A DNA stretch of 64,000 nt from Butyrivibrio proteoclasticus. GTDB lineage: Bacteria > Bacillota > Clostridia > Lachnospirales > Lachnospiraceae. This document shows, one piece after another, positions 1 through 9,137 of the stretch (within the stretch, counting starts at the first letter, position 1; every line of letters starts with the position of its first letter). A model generated the notes under the pieces. It had not been told where the DNA came from, searched no databases, and saw nothing but the letters and a program-made list of their open reading frames with translations. Position numbers and translations under genes: made by a program. The stretch is from contig NZ_FOXO01000001.1 in the NCBI RefSeq assembly GCF_900115735.1, positions 62,001-126,000 on the forward strand, given 5' to 3'.

Positions 1-930
1 GGATCAAGCCCTGTATATCCTTGTATATCCAATCCAATGATCTACGGCGATATGGGAATAACCCTGTATCCTCTGGCTTCAAACATGCAGAGACCTGTTG
101 CAACAAAGTATCTTATAGAAGAGGTACTAAAGACTCAGACACCTGATCTTTTTATCTTTGAAATGCGCATGTGGACTGCAGAGGATGAGAACCTTCTTGG
201 AAATATGGCCCACACAAGGGAAGTTACAGATAACCTTAAGTATTCGATCAACAGGATAAAGACCATAAATGCTATGGTTGAGGACCCGTCAGAGAGGCTT
301 TCCTATTATTTTGATATCTTTAAGTATCACTCAAACTGGAAGACTTTGGCTTTGTGGTCACAGCTTCGCACATTCATGTATGAGTATCCTGATGATTACA
401 AGGGATTTGTTCCTTTTTCCACAGTTGGTCCTGCTCCAAAGACAGACAATGCTGCTATCACAGACAGAGAGCCTATTCCGGCTGAGCAGGAAGAGTATCT
501 GACAGATCTTTTGACATATCTTAAAGAGAAAAATCTCAATGCCCTATTCGTTATCACACCCTATGATGTGCAGGAAGATGAGCAGAAAAAGATTAATTAT
601 ATCAGCGATATGGTAACGACAGCAGGATACAGCTTCCTTGATATGGACCAGTATGTAGATGAGATTGGACTTGACTATGATGTGGACTTTAAAGATTACG
701 GAACCCACACCAATATTGTAGGAGCCTATAAAGTCACTAAGTTTTTTGAGGATTATCTTAAAGAGAATTATGTGGATAAGGGAGTTTTGGATGACCACAG
801 AGGCGATTCCGGATATAAGTCCTGGGACGAAGCCTATAAACTGTGGCTTGATGCATATGAGACCGGTTCTGAGAAAGTTTTCTACAATGCCGAGAACAAG
901 ATTTACTACGACCTTGAAGAAGGCGAGTAA
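1..930 (+). CDS. SGNH-hydrolase-like surface protein, 5' end cut by window edge
   Basis: The frame is open from the first base, so the N-terminus lies upstream; about 309 residues are visible. The first residues read GSSPVY, resembling the G-S-S nucleophile block of SGNH proteins common in Lachnospiraceae glycan loci. Near the C-terminus the string YGTHTNIVGAYKVT resembles the usual D-x-x-H block (normally D-x-NH-x-N-x-x-G). It contains no membrane segment in the visible part, but the missing N-terminus probably holds a signal anchor. Related proteins (DltD/AlgX/AlgJ-like) act outside the membrane in O-acylation of polymers. Substrate unknown. The internal ATG at base 37 is unlikely to be the start because it would remove the catalytic Ser. 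Confidence 0.7.
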   Translation, partial: GSSPVYPCISNPMIYGDMGITLYPLASNMQRPVATKYLIEEVLKTQTPDLFIFEMRMWTAEDENLLGNMAHTREVTDNLKYSINRIKTINAMVEDPSERLSYYFDIFKYHSNWKTLALWSQLRTFMYEYPDDYKGFVPFSTVGPAPKTDNAAITDREPIPAEQEEYLTDLLTYLKEKNLNALFVITPYDVQEDEQKKINYISDMVTTAGYSFLDMDQYVDEIGLDYDVDFKDYGTHTNIVGAYKVTKFFEDYLKENYVDKGVLDDHRGDSGYKSWDEAYKLWLDAYETGSEKVFYNAENKIYYDLEEGE

Positions 931-962
931 CAAGGGGCATTGTTTTATAGATACTACAACTA

Positions 963-971
963 TGGTATAAT
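963..971 (+). promoter_or_regulatory. Extended -10 promoter before the first GT11 gene
   Basis: TG-G-TATAAT is a perfect TATAAT with an extended TGn element, 33 bases after the stop of the SGNH gene and about 105 bases before the next start. A -35 is weak (TTGTTT at 940-945, 20-base spacing). It would start a transcript covering the GT11/ABC operon. Called from sequence match only. Confidence 0.45.
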
Positions 972-1076
972 ATGACGACAAGGTCAAAAGGTCATAATGC
1001 GTTCATGCTTGCATGATAAGCTTTATGACTCGTCAGACTTTTTACAGTATGCACATGATATCAACCTGGAGGAGCT

Positions 1077-1949
1077 ATGATAATCATTCAGCTTAAGGGC
1101 GGACTGGGCAATCAGATGTTTCAGTACGCATTATATAGGTCTCTTAAAAAACGCGGCAAAGAAGTTAAGATTGATGATAAAACAGGCTTTGTTAATGACA
1201 AGCTTAGAATCCCGGTACTTTCCAGATGGGGAGTTGAGTATGACAAGGCAACAGATGAGGAAGTCATAAATCTTACTGATTCTAAGATGGATCTGTTAAG
1301 CCGCATCAGAAGAAAACTCACCGGTAGAAAAACATATAGAATAGATGAGGAATCCGGCAAATTTAATCCGGCGATCCTTGAAAAGGAAGATGCTTATCTT
1401 GTAGGTTATTGGCAGTGTGAAAAGTACTTTGATGATAAGGACGTTATCAGGGAATTACGGGAAGCATTTGAAAAGAAGCCTCAGGAGCTCATGTCAGATG
1501 CGTCAAGCTGGTCAACTCTTCAGCAGATTGAGTGCTGCGAGTCAGTAAGTCTTCATGTCCGCAGGACAGACTATGTGGATGAAGAGCATATTCATATCCA
1601 CAACATCTGCACTGAGAAATACTATAAAAATGCTATTGATAAGATTAGAAAGCAGTATCCATCGGCAGTATTCTTTATTTTCACAGATGATAAGGAATGG
1701 TGCAGAGAGCATTTCAAGGGACCAAACTTTATAGTGGTTGAGCTTGAAGAAGGCGATGGCACTGATATTGCAGAGATGACTCTTATGAGCAGATGCAAAC
1801 ACCACATTATTGCAAACAGCTCATTTAGCTGGTGGGCAGCATGGCTCAATGATTCACCGGAAAAAATTGTCATCGCACCTCAGAAGTGGATCAATGACCG
1901 CGATATGGATGACATCTACACAGAGCGCATGACTAAAATAGCACTTTAA
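1077..1949 (+). CDS. Alpha-1,2-fucosyltransferase-like glycosyltransferase, GT11
   Basis: A 290-residue cytoplasmic protein, the usual GT11 length. It opens with IQLKGGLGNQMFQYA, the family hallmark. The GDP-fucose binding block HVRRTDY begins at His160, and NSSFSWW begins at Asn247. GT11 enzymes transfer L-fucose from GDP-fucose, usually in alpha-1,2 linkage, onto a glycan repeat unit. The start is set by a strong site (CTGGAGGAG, 1066-1074) just before the ATG. The stop is immediately followed by the ATG of the ABC exporter, so the two are co-translated. Acceptor and exact sugar cannot be read from the sequence. Confidence 0.88.
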   Translation: MIIIQLKGGLGNQMFQYALYRSLKKRGKEVKIDDKTGFVNDKLRIPVLSRWGVEYDKATDEEVINLTDSKMDLLSRIRRKLTGRKTYRIDEESGKFNPAILEKEDAYLVGYWQCEKYFDDKDVIRELREAFEKKPQELMSDASSWSTLQQIECCESVSLHVRRTDYVDEEHIHIHNICTEKYYKNAIDKIRKQYPSAVFFIFTDDKEWCREHFKGPNFIVVELEEGDGTDIAEMTLMSRCKHHIIANSSFSWWAAWLNDSPEKIVIAPQKWINDRDMDDIYTERMTKIAL

Positions 1950-3761
1950 ATGATAGGAAATATCTTAATGAGTAATACAAAAAAGGTAAGTCTGCTTGCC
2001 AAGATAAATTATATATTTGACAAAAAACAAAAGGGACAGCTATTCATACTAGCTGTCCTTATACTGATTGGTGGTGTTGTCGAGACTTTAGGTGTCTCAA
2101 TGATGATCCCCGTCATTTCAGTTATATTGAAACCTGAGTCTCTTCACCGACAGATAGAAAAATTCGATATTCTTCAGACCATCGTAAATGCGCTTGGCCT
2201 TAACAGTGACCTCAAACTTGCCAGTGCACTTTTGATCTCACTTATTTTTCTTTTTATCTTTAAAAATCTCTACCTGCTCTTCCTTGTTTATAAGCAGAAC
2301 ACATTTATATCAAGGGCAAGAAACGACATGATAAGCAGGGTAATGAGAGAGTTCTTGAACAGGCCCTATGAAGATTATCTTGGAGCTGACATTCCAACTG
2401 TATTTAGAATAACTGACAGCGACATTCCAAAAACATTTACACTTATGCTTTCTCTTTTGTCACTTTCAACAGAAATGGTAGTTTCAATCTGCCTTGGAAT
2501 CGTCCTTCTTGCAGTTAACTGGCAGATGACAGTGCTAATACTTGTGGTCTTGGTAATACTTACACTTATCATTACCAAGATTTTGAAACCAAGACTTAAT
2601 ACAATCGGTAGAAAGAACCAGGAAACACAGTCAAGGATTGCAAAGTGGAGAATTCAGGCAATCTATGGACTTAAAGATGTAAAAGTATTAAACAGACAGG
2701 ATTTCTTTATCCGTAACTACTATGAGTCAGGTAGGATCGGCGCTGATATCGACAGGAATTACACGGTGCTGAACAATATCCCAAGGCTTCTTATTGAGAC
2801 AGTTTTCATTTCAGTAGTTCTTTTGTATGTGCTTATCTATCTCTTAAACGGTGGCGATGCGAAGGCACTTCTTCCACAGATAACAGCCTTTGGTATGGCG
2901 GCTATCAGGATCATGCCATCCGCAAACAGGATAAACACGTATCTTACACAGATTGCTTATAACCAGTACAGTCTGGACTTTGTTTACAATAACCTCACAG
3001 AATCAATGAAAATGGAGAAAGAGATGCGTGCAGAGAGAGCCAAGGTTGCAGGACCTGCACTTCATCTGGAAAAAGAGATTGAGCTTAAAGACATTACTTT
3101 CCATTATCCGGATTCTGAAGATAATATCTTTACCGGTGCCAACATGTTGGTTCCAAGAGGAAAATCTGTTGGTATTATCGGACCGTCGGGTGCAGGTAAA
3201 TCCACGATTGTGGATATTCTCCTTGGACTTTTGCACGTTAAAAGCGGCGAGATTCTCTGCGATGGCAACAATATCTTTAGTAACTACGAATCATGGCTTG
3301 CGCAGATCGGCTACATTCCGCAGTCTATCTACCTTGTTGATGAATCTATCAGAGATAACATAGCGTTTGGTATTGACGCTGATCAGATAAATGATGACAG
3401 GATCTGGGAGGTCTGCGAAGAGGCTCAGCTTGCTGAATTTATCAGAACACTTCCTGAAGGCCTCGATACAAGGATTGGTGACAGAGGTGTCAGACTTTCA
3501 GGTGGTCAGAGACAGCGTATCGGTATCGCAAGAGCACTTTATCATAATCCTGAGATTCTTGTATTTGATGAGGCTACCAGTGCTCTTGACAATGAGACTG
3601 AGGCAGCAGTTATGGAAGCTATCAACAGTTTCCATGGCAAAAAGACAATGATCATCATCGCGCACAGACTTAATACTATTGCTAACTGCGATATAATCTA
3701 CGAAGTTAAGGATGAGAAAATCAATAAAACTACACTTGAAGGTAGAATGATCATTCAGTAA
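1950..3761 (+). CDS. ABC exporter (permease-ATPase fusion), PglK/MsbA type lipid-linked glycan flippase
   Basis: A 603-residue half-transporter: an N-terminal six-helix permease domain (about residues 20-325) and a C-terminal nucleotide-binding domain. Walker A GPSGAGKST is at 411-419, the signature LSGGQ starts at 516, and Walker B plus catalytic Glu (VFDEATSALD) lies at 538-547. Proteins of this kind dimerise and flip lipid-linked oligosaccharides (PglK) or lipids (MsbA). Context between fucosyltransferase genes favours glycan export. ATG at 1950 directly abuts the previous stop; an alternative start at 1968 has an AGGAAA site in front of it. No missing motif. Confidence 0.85.
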   Translation: MIGNILMSNTKKVSLLAKINYIFDKKQKGQLFILAVLILIGGVVETLGVSMMIPVISVILKPESLHRQIEKFDILQTIVNALGLNSDLKLASALLISLIFLFIFKNLYLLFLVYKQNTFISRARNDMISRVMREFLNRPYEDYLGADIPTVFRITDSDIPKTFTLMLSLLSLSTEMVVSICLGIVLLAVNWQMTVLILVVLVILTLIITKILKPRLNTIGRKNQETQSRIAKWRIQAIYGLKDVKVLNRQDFFIRNYYESGRIGADIDRNYTVLNNIPRLLIETVFISVVLLYVLIYLLNGGDAKALLPQITAFGMAAIRIMPSANRINTYLTQIAYNQYSLDFVYNNLTESMKMEKEMRAERAKVAGPALHLEKEIELKDITFHYPDSEDNIFTGANMLVPRGKSVGIIGPSGAGKSTIVDILLGLLHVKSGEILCDGNNIFSNYESWLAQIGYIPQSIYLVDESIRDNIAFGIDADQINDDRIWEVCEEAQLAEFIRTLPEGLDTRIGDRGVRLSGGQRQRIGIARALYHNPEILVFDEATSALDNETEAAVMEAINSFHGKKTMIIIAHRLNTIANCDIIYEVKDEKINKTTLEGRMIIQ

Positions 3762-3780
3762 GAGCGATTTTGGAGTTTTT

Positions 3781-4824
3781 ATGATAGGAACAGAGTTTAT
3801 ACCGGGGTATGGTCTCGGTAACCAGTTGTTTTTTTATATAGTCACCCGCTGCATGGCGCTTGACAAGGGCGTTGAATATGGATTTATAAATCCGGGGCAG
3901 GTAGGGAATGTTGCCCAGTCCCATCAGGGCATGTATTTCATGGACATCGATATGGGAAAAGAAATCCCTATGTCGGATAAAGATAAATATACAATCTTTA
4001 CTGAGCAGGATGACCGCCTGTATATGGGAAATTCCAAACATGACATGGCAAATGGCTGCTATATAAGCGGTCCTGACAAGAAGCTTTTTGAGATAAAAGA
4101 CAATACTTTGATCTATGGTAATCTTCAGGATCAGAGCTATTTTGAAAAGTACAGAGATCAGATCAGAAACTGGCTTAAAGTTAAGCCTGAATATGAGTCC
4201 TATGAGTATACAGCAGATGATTTGTGCATTATAAACATCCGTGGCGGTGAGTATACGAATCACCCCGAACTGTATCTGGACAGAAAGTACTTCCTGAATG
4301 CCATAAAAAACATGAAGATGATTAACCCTTCAATGAGATTCATGGTAGTGACCGAGGATGAAGAGGCTGCAAGGAAAATCCTTCCTGAATATGAGTGTCA
4401 CCATTTTGATATGGGAAAAGATTATGTGACATTAAAAAATGCCAGATATCTGATTCTTTCCAATTCATCTTTCTCCATCATGCCGGTAATGTCCAGCACA
4501 GAGCTTAAATACGCAATTGCTCCAAAATACTGGGCAAGACATAACATTTCAGACGGCTTTTGGTCTTCTGAGCAGAACATCTATACTTTTTTACACTATC
4601 AGGACAAAAAGGGCAGAATATTTGAGGCGGATGAATGCAGAAAAGAGCTTGAGGAGTATAAGCTTAGGTCAGCTCTTTATGCAAGAAGAAATAAAAGACC
4701 CGGCTCTATAAGGCTCTTTTGCCAGGTAATCCGAAGAAAGTGCCTCTATGGAGTATTCTATTCAAAGAAGATCTTAAGGAGCCTTGAGAAACGTGTAGGA
4801 ATCATCAAGAGGTTTCAATACTAG
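3781..4824 (+). CDS. Divergent GT11-like glycosyltransferase
   Basis: A 347-residue protein, longer than typical GT11. The N-terminus keeps the GLGNQLFFYI core of GT11, and SNSSFS (from Ser227) matches the second family block. The central H-x-R-R-x-D-Y block is degenerate: here it reads NIRGGEY (Asn152-Tyr158), with His, the second Arg and the Asp replaced. A basic C-terminal tail of roughly 70 residues follows the catalytic core. It may use another donor or acceptor, or have lost fucosyl transfer; sequence alone cannot decide. It lies 19 bases after the ABC exporter and shares the operon. Confidence 0.72.
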   Translation: MIGTEFIPGYGLGNQLFFYIVTRCMALDKGVEYGFINPGQVGNVAQSHQGMYFMDIDMGKEIPMSDKDKYTIFTEQDDRLYMGNSKHDMANGCYISGPDKKLFEIKDNTLIYGNLQDQSYFEKYRDQIRNWLKVKPEYESYEYTADDLCIINIRGGEYTNHPELYLDRKYFLNAIKNMKMINPSMRFMVVTEDEEAARKILPEYECHHFDMGKDYVTLKNARYLILSNSSFSIMPVMSSTELKYAIAPKYWARHNISDGFWSSEQNIYTFLHYQDKKGRIFEADECRKELEEYKLRSALYARRNKRPGSIRLFCQVIRRKCLYGVFYSKKILRSLEKRVGIIKRFQY

Positions 4825-4853
4825 AAAATACAAATTATATTTAGAGGAATGAA

Positions 4854-5615
4854 ATGGAGAAAAAGTTAAAGCTCCAGCAGGTTACGCTTTGCGCCATGAC
4901 CAGTGTCAATGTTTATGAGACTGTTCAGGCCATGAAGTACAGCATGAGGGAGATTGAGTTTGGAGATGCGGTTCTTATTTCAGATAAAAAACCTTTTTAT
5001 CTTCCAAAGAACATAAGATTCAGCTACACATCCAGGCTCGACAGTATCGATAAATTTAATTACAAGATGGTCTATGAACTTAAAGATCATATAAAGACAG
5101 ATTTTTGTATGGTTGTCCACGCCGACGGATTTGTTATTCATCCTGAAAACTGGAGTGATGAGTTTCTGGAATATGATTACATTGGCTCTCCATGGCCACT
5201 TCCCAAAAATGATTATGCATACAGAGATTCAAAAGGAGAGATATGCAGAGTTGGAAACAGTGTATCTATAAGGTCTAAGAGGCTTTTGGAATATCCTGCG
5301 GCACATAACCTGAAATGGGAAAAGGTCTACGATGGATTTTATAATGAGGATATTTTCCTTTGCTGTTACCACAAAAATGCCATGGAAGCTGAAGGCATGA
5401 AGTGGGCTCCAATTGAAGTTGCGGTAAAGTTTGGAAGAGAGCATCCACTTACGGAGAATAAGGGAATAGAGCCTTTTGCATTTCATAAATGGTGGGGAGA
5501 GAATGCGGATTATCCTAAGTTCTACAGCCCCAAAAAGAGATACAAAATGGCAGTAAGACCGCTTCTTTTTTGGAGAAGAAGCAAAAAGTGGAAAGAGGAG
5601 CATGGCGTAGAATGA
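4854..5615 (+). CDS. DUF5672-family protein, probable glycosyltransferase
   Basis: A 253-residue soluble protein. Recognisable DUF5672 features are the acidic segment MVVHADGFVIHP, then EFLEYDYIGSPWPLP, VGNSVSIRSKRLL, and a C-terminal FAFHKWWGEN. The family occurs in glycan clusters and is thought to be a GT-A-like glycosyltransferase; HADG may take the place of a DxD motif. The start follows AGAGGA. Its last codons overlap the next GT2 gene by four bases (ATGA), so translation of the two is probably coupled. Sugar specificity unknown. Confidence 0.7.
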   Translation: MEKKLKLQQVTLCAMTSVNVYETVQAMKYSMREIEFGDAVLISDKKPFYLPKNIRFSYTSRLDSIDKFNYKMVYELKDHIKTDFCMVVHADGFVIHPENWSDEFLEYDYIGSPWPLPKNDYAYRDSKGEICRVGNSVSIRSKRLLEYPAAHNLKWEKVYDGFYNEDIFLCCYHKNAMEAEGMKWAPIEVAVKFGREHPLTENKGIEPFAFHKWWGENADYPKFYSPKKRYKMAVRPLLFWRRSKKWKEEHGVE

Positions 5616-6676
5616 TCTTTTCAGTTATAGTTCCGGTGCATAACGCAGAAAAGTACATAAAAGAAATGATGGATTGCATTATTCCTCAGCTTGGAAAGAG
5701 CGGAATGGATGCTGAGCTGATTTTGATAGAAAACGGCTCAACGGACAATTCTCCTGCAATTTGCGACGAATATGCGGACAAAAATCAATTTGTTTTCTGC
5801 TATCACTATGGAAAGATTGGTGCATATGCAGCCCGCAAGGAGGGCATAAAAAAGTCTATGGGCCAGTGGCTCATTTTTGCAGATGCTGATGATCTTTTGG
5901 TAGATACAGCGATTGAGGATATCTGCAGAGGACTTACAGATGCGTCTATTGCTCATAAGCCCTTTGATATTATTCTGTACAACGCAGCTACAAGTACCAA
6001 TCCTTCTCAAAGGAAATTTAATTTTCCTTTCGAAGAAAATAAAGTATATGGTGGTGCTTTAAAGGATTCTTTTTACAAGGTCATGTGCGAGGGCGACTCT
6101 CTCAACGCTATGTGGAATAAGTGCGTTAAAAGAGAACTTGCCGTAGAAGTCCTTCTTGATGACAAGGATATGTTCCTTAATTATGGCGAGGACCTTTTGC
6201 AGACAGCCGCTTTTCTTGATAGAGCCAAAGGAATAGTGTACCTGGATAAGATTCTGTATATTTACAGGCCCAATGAAAAGGGACTTACAGGCGGCTACCA
6301 TATTGAATACCTGACCAATCAGGAAACAGCCTGGAATAAGTTTGATTCCTATGTGAAAAAATGGGGTGGGGAGCGCTTTGTTACCACAGTTGATCGCAGG
6401 AAAGCTCTTACCTGCAGCATTGCTATTGCAAAGCTCATTTATTCTGACCAGCCCATTTCAATAAAAAAGACAGAGCTGAAAAATATATTTAATAGTGAAT
6501 TTTACAGAAGATACAGTCAAATGCCGCTTCCTGACTGGGCTCCGGAAGAAAGCATGGAAATCCATAAGCTCCAGATATCGGGAGGAGCCTTGCAAAAGCT
6601 TTTTTTATCCGGAGTAAAATACAGCGCAAAGTCAGCAGCTAAGCGAGTAATTAAAAGAAAAAATAAGCATGTTTAA
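5612..6676 (+). CDS. Family 2 glycosyltransferase
   Basis: A 354-residue enzyme. MIFSVIVPVHNAEKYI is the GT2 N-terminal nucleotide-binding strand and ENGSTDNS follows; the metal-binding DADD is at residues 91-94. It would transfer a sugar from a nucleotide-sugar donor on the cytoplasmic face. An upstream in-frame ATG at 5570 exists, but the start at 5612 is preferred: it places SVIVPVHN at the N-terminus, has AAAGAGGAG at 5592-5600, and forms an ATGA overlap with the preceding gene. The basic C-terminus (SAAKRVIKRKNKHV) may contact the membrane. Confidence 0.85.
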   Translation: MIFSVIVPVHNAEKYIKEMMDCIIPQLGKSGMDAELILIENGSTDNSPAICDEYADKNQFVFCYHYGKIGAYAARKEGIKKSMGQWLIFADADDLLVDTAIEDICRGLTDASIAHKPFDIILYNAATSTNPSQRKFNFPFEENKVYGGALKDSFYKVMCEGDSLNAMWNKCVKRELAVEVLLDDKDMFLNYGEDLLQTAAFLDRAKGIVYLDKILYIYRPNEKGLTGGYHIEYLTNQETAWNKFDSYVKKWGGERFVTTVDRRKALTCSIAIAKLIYSDQPISIKKTELKNIFNSEFYRRYSQMPLPDWAPEESMEIHKLQISGGALQKLFLSGVKYSAKSAAKRVIKRKNKHV

Positions 6677-6716
6677 CTAACTATGGTTATGCAATTGGTA
6701 GCCATGAAAGGCAGCT

Positions 6717-7673
6717 ATGGTTTACGATTTAATACCTTTTTTTAACGAAGTAGACATATTAAAGCTAAGGCTTGGAATCCTTGATCCATATGTGGATAAG
6801 TTCATCATTGAGGAAGCAACCACGACTTTCTCCGGTGAGCCCAAAGAGCTTTGCTTTGAGAAAAACAAGGAATTGTTCAAGGGGTATTTGGACAAGATTA
6901 TATACATTGTTGTGGATGAGGATAAAGATTTCAAGGTAACCCATGAGAGGGATTATTTTCAGAAAAATCACTTAAAGCAGGGACTTGAGCAGATTGGCGC
7001 AACTGCGGATGACGTGATAATTTTCGGTGATGCGGATGAAATCCCCAACCCTTTAGTGTTAAAAGAAATTGTGGATAACTTTGACAACACTTTAGTTTAC
7101 CATCTTGCTCAGAGAAATTTTTACGTTTATATGAACAATGAGGAAAAGTCCGGGACATTAATGTCAATAACAGGAGAGTTTCCGAATGTTCCGCAGGCAG
7201 ACAGAAAGTGGCTTGGAACCAAGATCACTTCCATAAACAATATCCCAAGAGAGGGAATTGTAAGGCTTCGTGATCTTATTTCCGTGTGCGATAAAAGATC
7301 CGTACGTGTTGCAAATGGTGGATGGCACTTTGGATATATGGGTGGGCAAAAGGAAAAAGACCCGACAAAAAGAATTGGTGTCAAGGTTAAAGCTGCAGCT
7401 CATCAGGAGTACAACGATAGGGAAGTTTTAAAAGAAACCATGGATCATCTGATCCTTGGACATGATATCTTTGGAAGAAATGCACATTTTGAGAGATGTG
7501 AGATTGATGAGACCTATCCACAGTACTTGAGAGAGCATATCGAAGAATACAGCCATCTTGTAATGCCTAAGGTGACAGCTCTTTCAAGGTGTTATCACTA
7601 CGTTGATATCACTGCAGGAAGATTTTGCAGAAAAGCGTACTACAAGGTAATGAGGATGTTGAGAAAGAAATGA
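6717..7673 (+). CDS. Family 17 glycosyltransferase (GlcNAc-transferase-like)
   Basis: A 318-residue protein closely fitting GT17: it begins YDLIPFFNEVDILKLRL, carries the metal-binding FGDADEIP (Asp105, Asp107), and has a later GGWHFGYMGG block. GT17 includes eukaryotic bisecting beta-1,4-N-acetylglucosaminyltransferase III and many bacterial members in capsule or LPS clusters. A beta-linked N-acetylhexosamine transfer is a reasonable guess, not shown here. It lies 40 bases downstream of the GT2 gene in the same operon. Confidence 0.82.
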   Translation: MVYDLIPFFNEVDILKLRLGILDPYVDKFIIEEATTTFSGEPKELCFEKNKELFKGYLDKIIYIVVDEDKDFKVTHERDYFQKNHLKQGLEQIGATADDVIIFGDADEIPNPLVLKEIVDNFDNTLVYHLAQRNFYVYMNNEEKSGTLMSITGEFPNVPQADRKWLGTKITSINNIPREGIVRLRDLISVCDKRSVRVANGGWHFGYMGGQKEKDPTKRIGVKVKAAAHQEYNDREVLKETMDHLILGHDIFGRNAHFERCEIDETYPQYLREHIEEYSHLVMPKVTALSRCYHYVDITAGRFCRKAYYKVMRMLRKK

Positions 7674-7730
7674 TATTCATCATATGAATATCAGGTTGGG
7701 AAGATGAAGTGAAATACAGGGGAGCACATA

Positions 7731-9137
7731 ATGCCTGAAAAAAAGAACAAAAACATTTTTTACATATTGCTACTTACAGCGTTTCTGATGGTTGCTGTAT
7801 ATGAGTTTTTAACTCCAAACATGTCTGATGACATCATATATGGTGATGCTGTGGCTAAAGCAGGGAACTTTTTTGATCTGTTTGAGCAGGAATATGAGCA
7901 TTACATGAATCATAGCGGCAGAAACGTAGCGCATTTTATACTCAGAGTGTTCTTGTTCATGAAGACAAAGAGTGTGTTCAATGTAGTTGCGGCCGCAGTT
8001 TTCACATGTCTGTCACTTCTCATGTACGAGAATATAGAGTGTAAAAGAAAATATGACATCAGGCTATTTGGTCTTGTTCTGTTGTTTTTGTGGTTCCTTG
8101 ATCCTGCCATGAGTAACACTGTTTTCTGGGAGACGGGAGCCTGCAATTATCTGTTTACAGGTACCATTGCAATTGCTTATTGCACATATTTTAGAAGGCA
8201 TATGAGGCTTGAAAGTAAGAACAGCATTTCTCTCATGATAAAAATGTTCGTTTTGGGACTGCTTGCCGGATGGTGCAATGAAAATACATCGGGCGGTGTT
8301 ATCCTCTTTGGCCTGATCCTGTTTGTGGATAAATGGCTTAAGAACAATAAAAAATGTGGATTCATAAAGCCATGGATGATCGCAGGTTTTATTGGGAATT
8401 TCGTTGGCTTTGCGGTTATGATCCTTTCCCCGGGAAATTTTGGAAGAGCGGAAGTTGCAGAGGAAGAGCACACAGGACTTCTTGCACTTATGGCGAGATT
8501 CCTTAAGATAGTTATCAACATAAGAGATAATTATTTTATCCTTGTTGCAGCATTTGTAGTTCTTTTGATATTTATTTACTACATGTCTGCTGATAAAAAG
8601 AAATTCCTTGAGACCACAAAATACATGAGGATGCTTGCTTTTGTAGCGCTCATGACAGCATTCTCGCTTATAGCAGTACCTTCATCACAGCTTAGAACAT
8701 ATTATGGAGCAGGTCTTTTCATGATGATGGCAGTGCTTAACGGTGCAGGAATTGTGGCTAACACTATTTTTATGTCAGGAAGTGCATCTGACAGGAAAGG
8801 CGGAATGTCTCACACGATGCTTCAGACGGCTGTTTCATCGCTTGTTGCTGTTTGGGGAATTGTCCTTGCTTTCACTTATATTGAGCAGGGGGCCAATCTT
8901 GCCAGGATAAAAAGAGAGTTTGATGAGAGAGATGCCTATGTCTGGCAGCAGGTTGAGACTGGGGAAATTGATGTTTATGCACCTATGCTAAGGCCTAACT
9001 GGGAAAACAGATTTTCTTTTGCGTATGAGTCTGATCTTTCAGATGATTATAAGAACTGGATCAATGTTTTCTATGCAGAGCACTATGGAATAGATGCGAT
9101 TTGGGGTGTGGACAGAGAGGAATGGACTGCGTACTGA
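7731..9137 (+). CDS. Polytopic membrane protein, DUF6056-like, probable GT-C type
   Basis: A 468-residue protein with about 10-11 hydrophobic helices. After the first helix comes a short loop with MSDDIIYGDA and then NHSGRNVAHF. An acidic pair plus a W/H-x-GR block after the first helix is the pattern seen in DUF6056 and GtrII-like proteins, which are regarded as GT-C glycosyltransferases using lipid-linked sugar donors outside the membrane. The C-terminal 80 residues are hydrophilic. The start has a good GGGGAG site. The stop overlaps the next start (TGATG). Confidence 0.62.
   Translation: MPEKKNKNIFYILLLTAFLMVAVYEFLTPNMSDDIIYGDAVAKAGNFFDLFEQEYEHYMNHSGRNVAHFILRVFLFMKTKSVFNVVAAAVFTCLSLLMYENIECKRKYDIRLFGLVLLFLWFLDPAMSNTVFWETGACNYLFTGTIAIAYCTYFRRHMRLESKNSISLMIKMFVLGLLAGWCNENTSGGVILFGLILFVDKWLKNNKKCGFIKPWMIAGFIGNFVGFAVMILSPGNFGRAEVAEEEHTGLLALMARFLKIVINIRDNYFILVAAFVVLLIFIYYMSADKKKFLETTKYMRMLAFVALMTAFSLIAVPSSQLRTYYGAGLFMMMAVLNGAGIVANTIFMSGSASDRKGGMSHTMLQTAVSSLVAVWGIVLAFTYIEQGANLARIKREFDERDAYVWQQVETGEIDVYAPMLRPNWENRFSFAYESDLSDDYKNWINVFYAEHYGIDAIWGVDREEWTAY

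Noticed and set aside
4517..4711. Small gene on the plus strand inside the 3781 gene, and similar internal frames elsewhere
   Set aside because: These are out-of-frame shadows: no ribosome binding site, biased composition, and complete overlap with well-supported genes.
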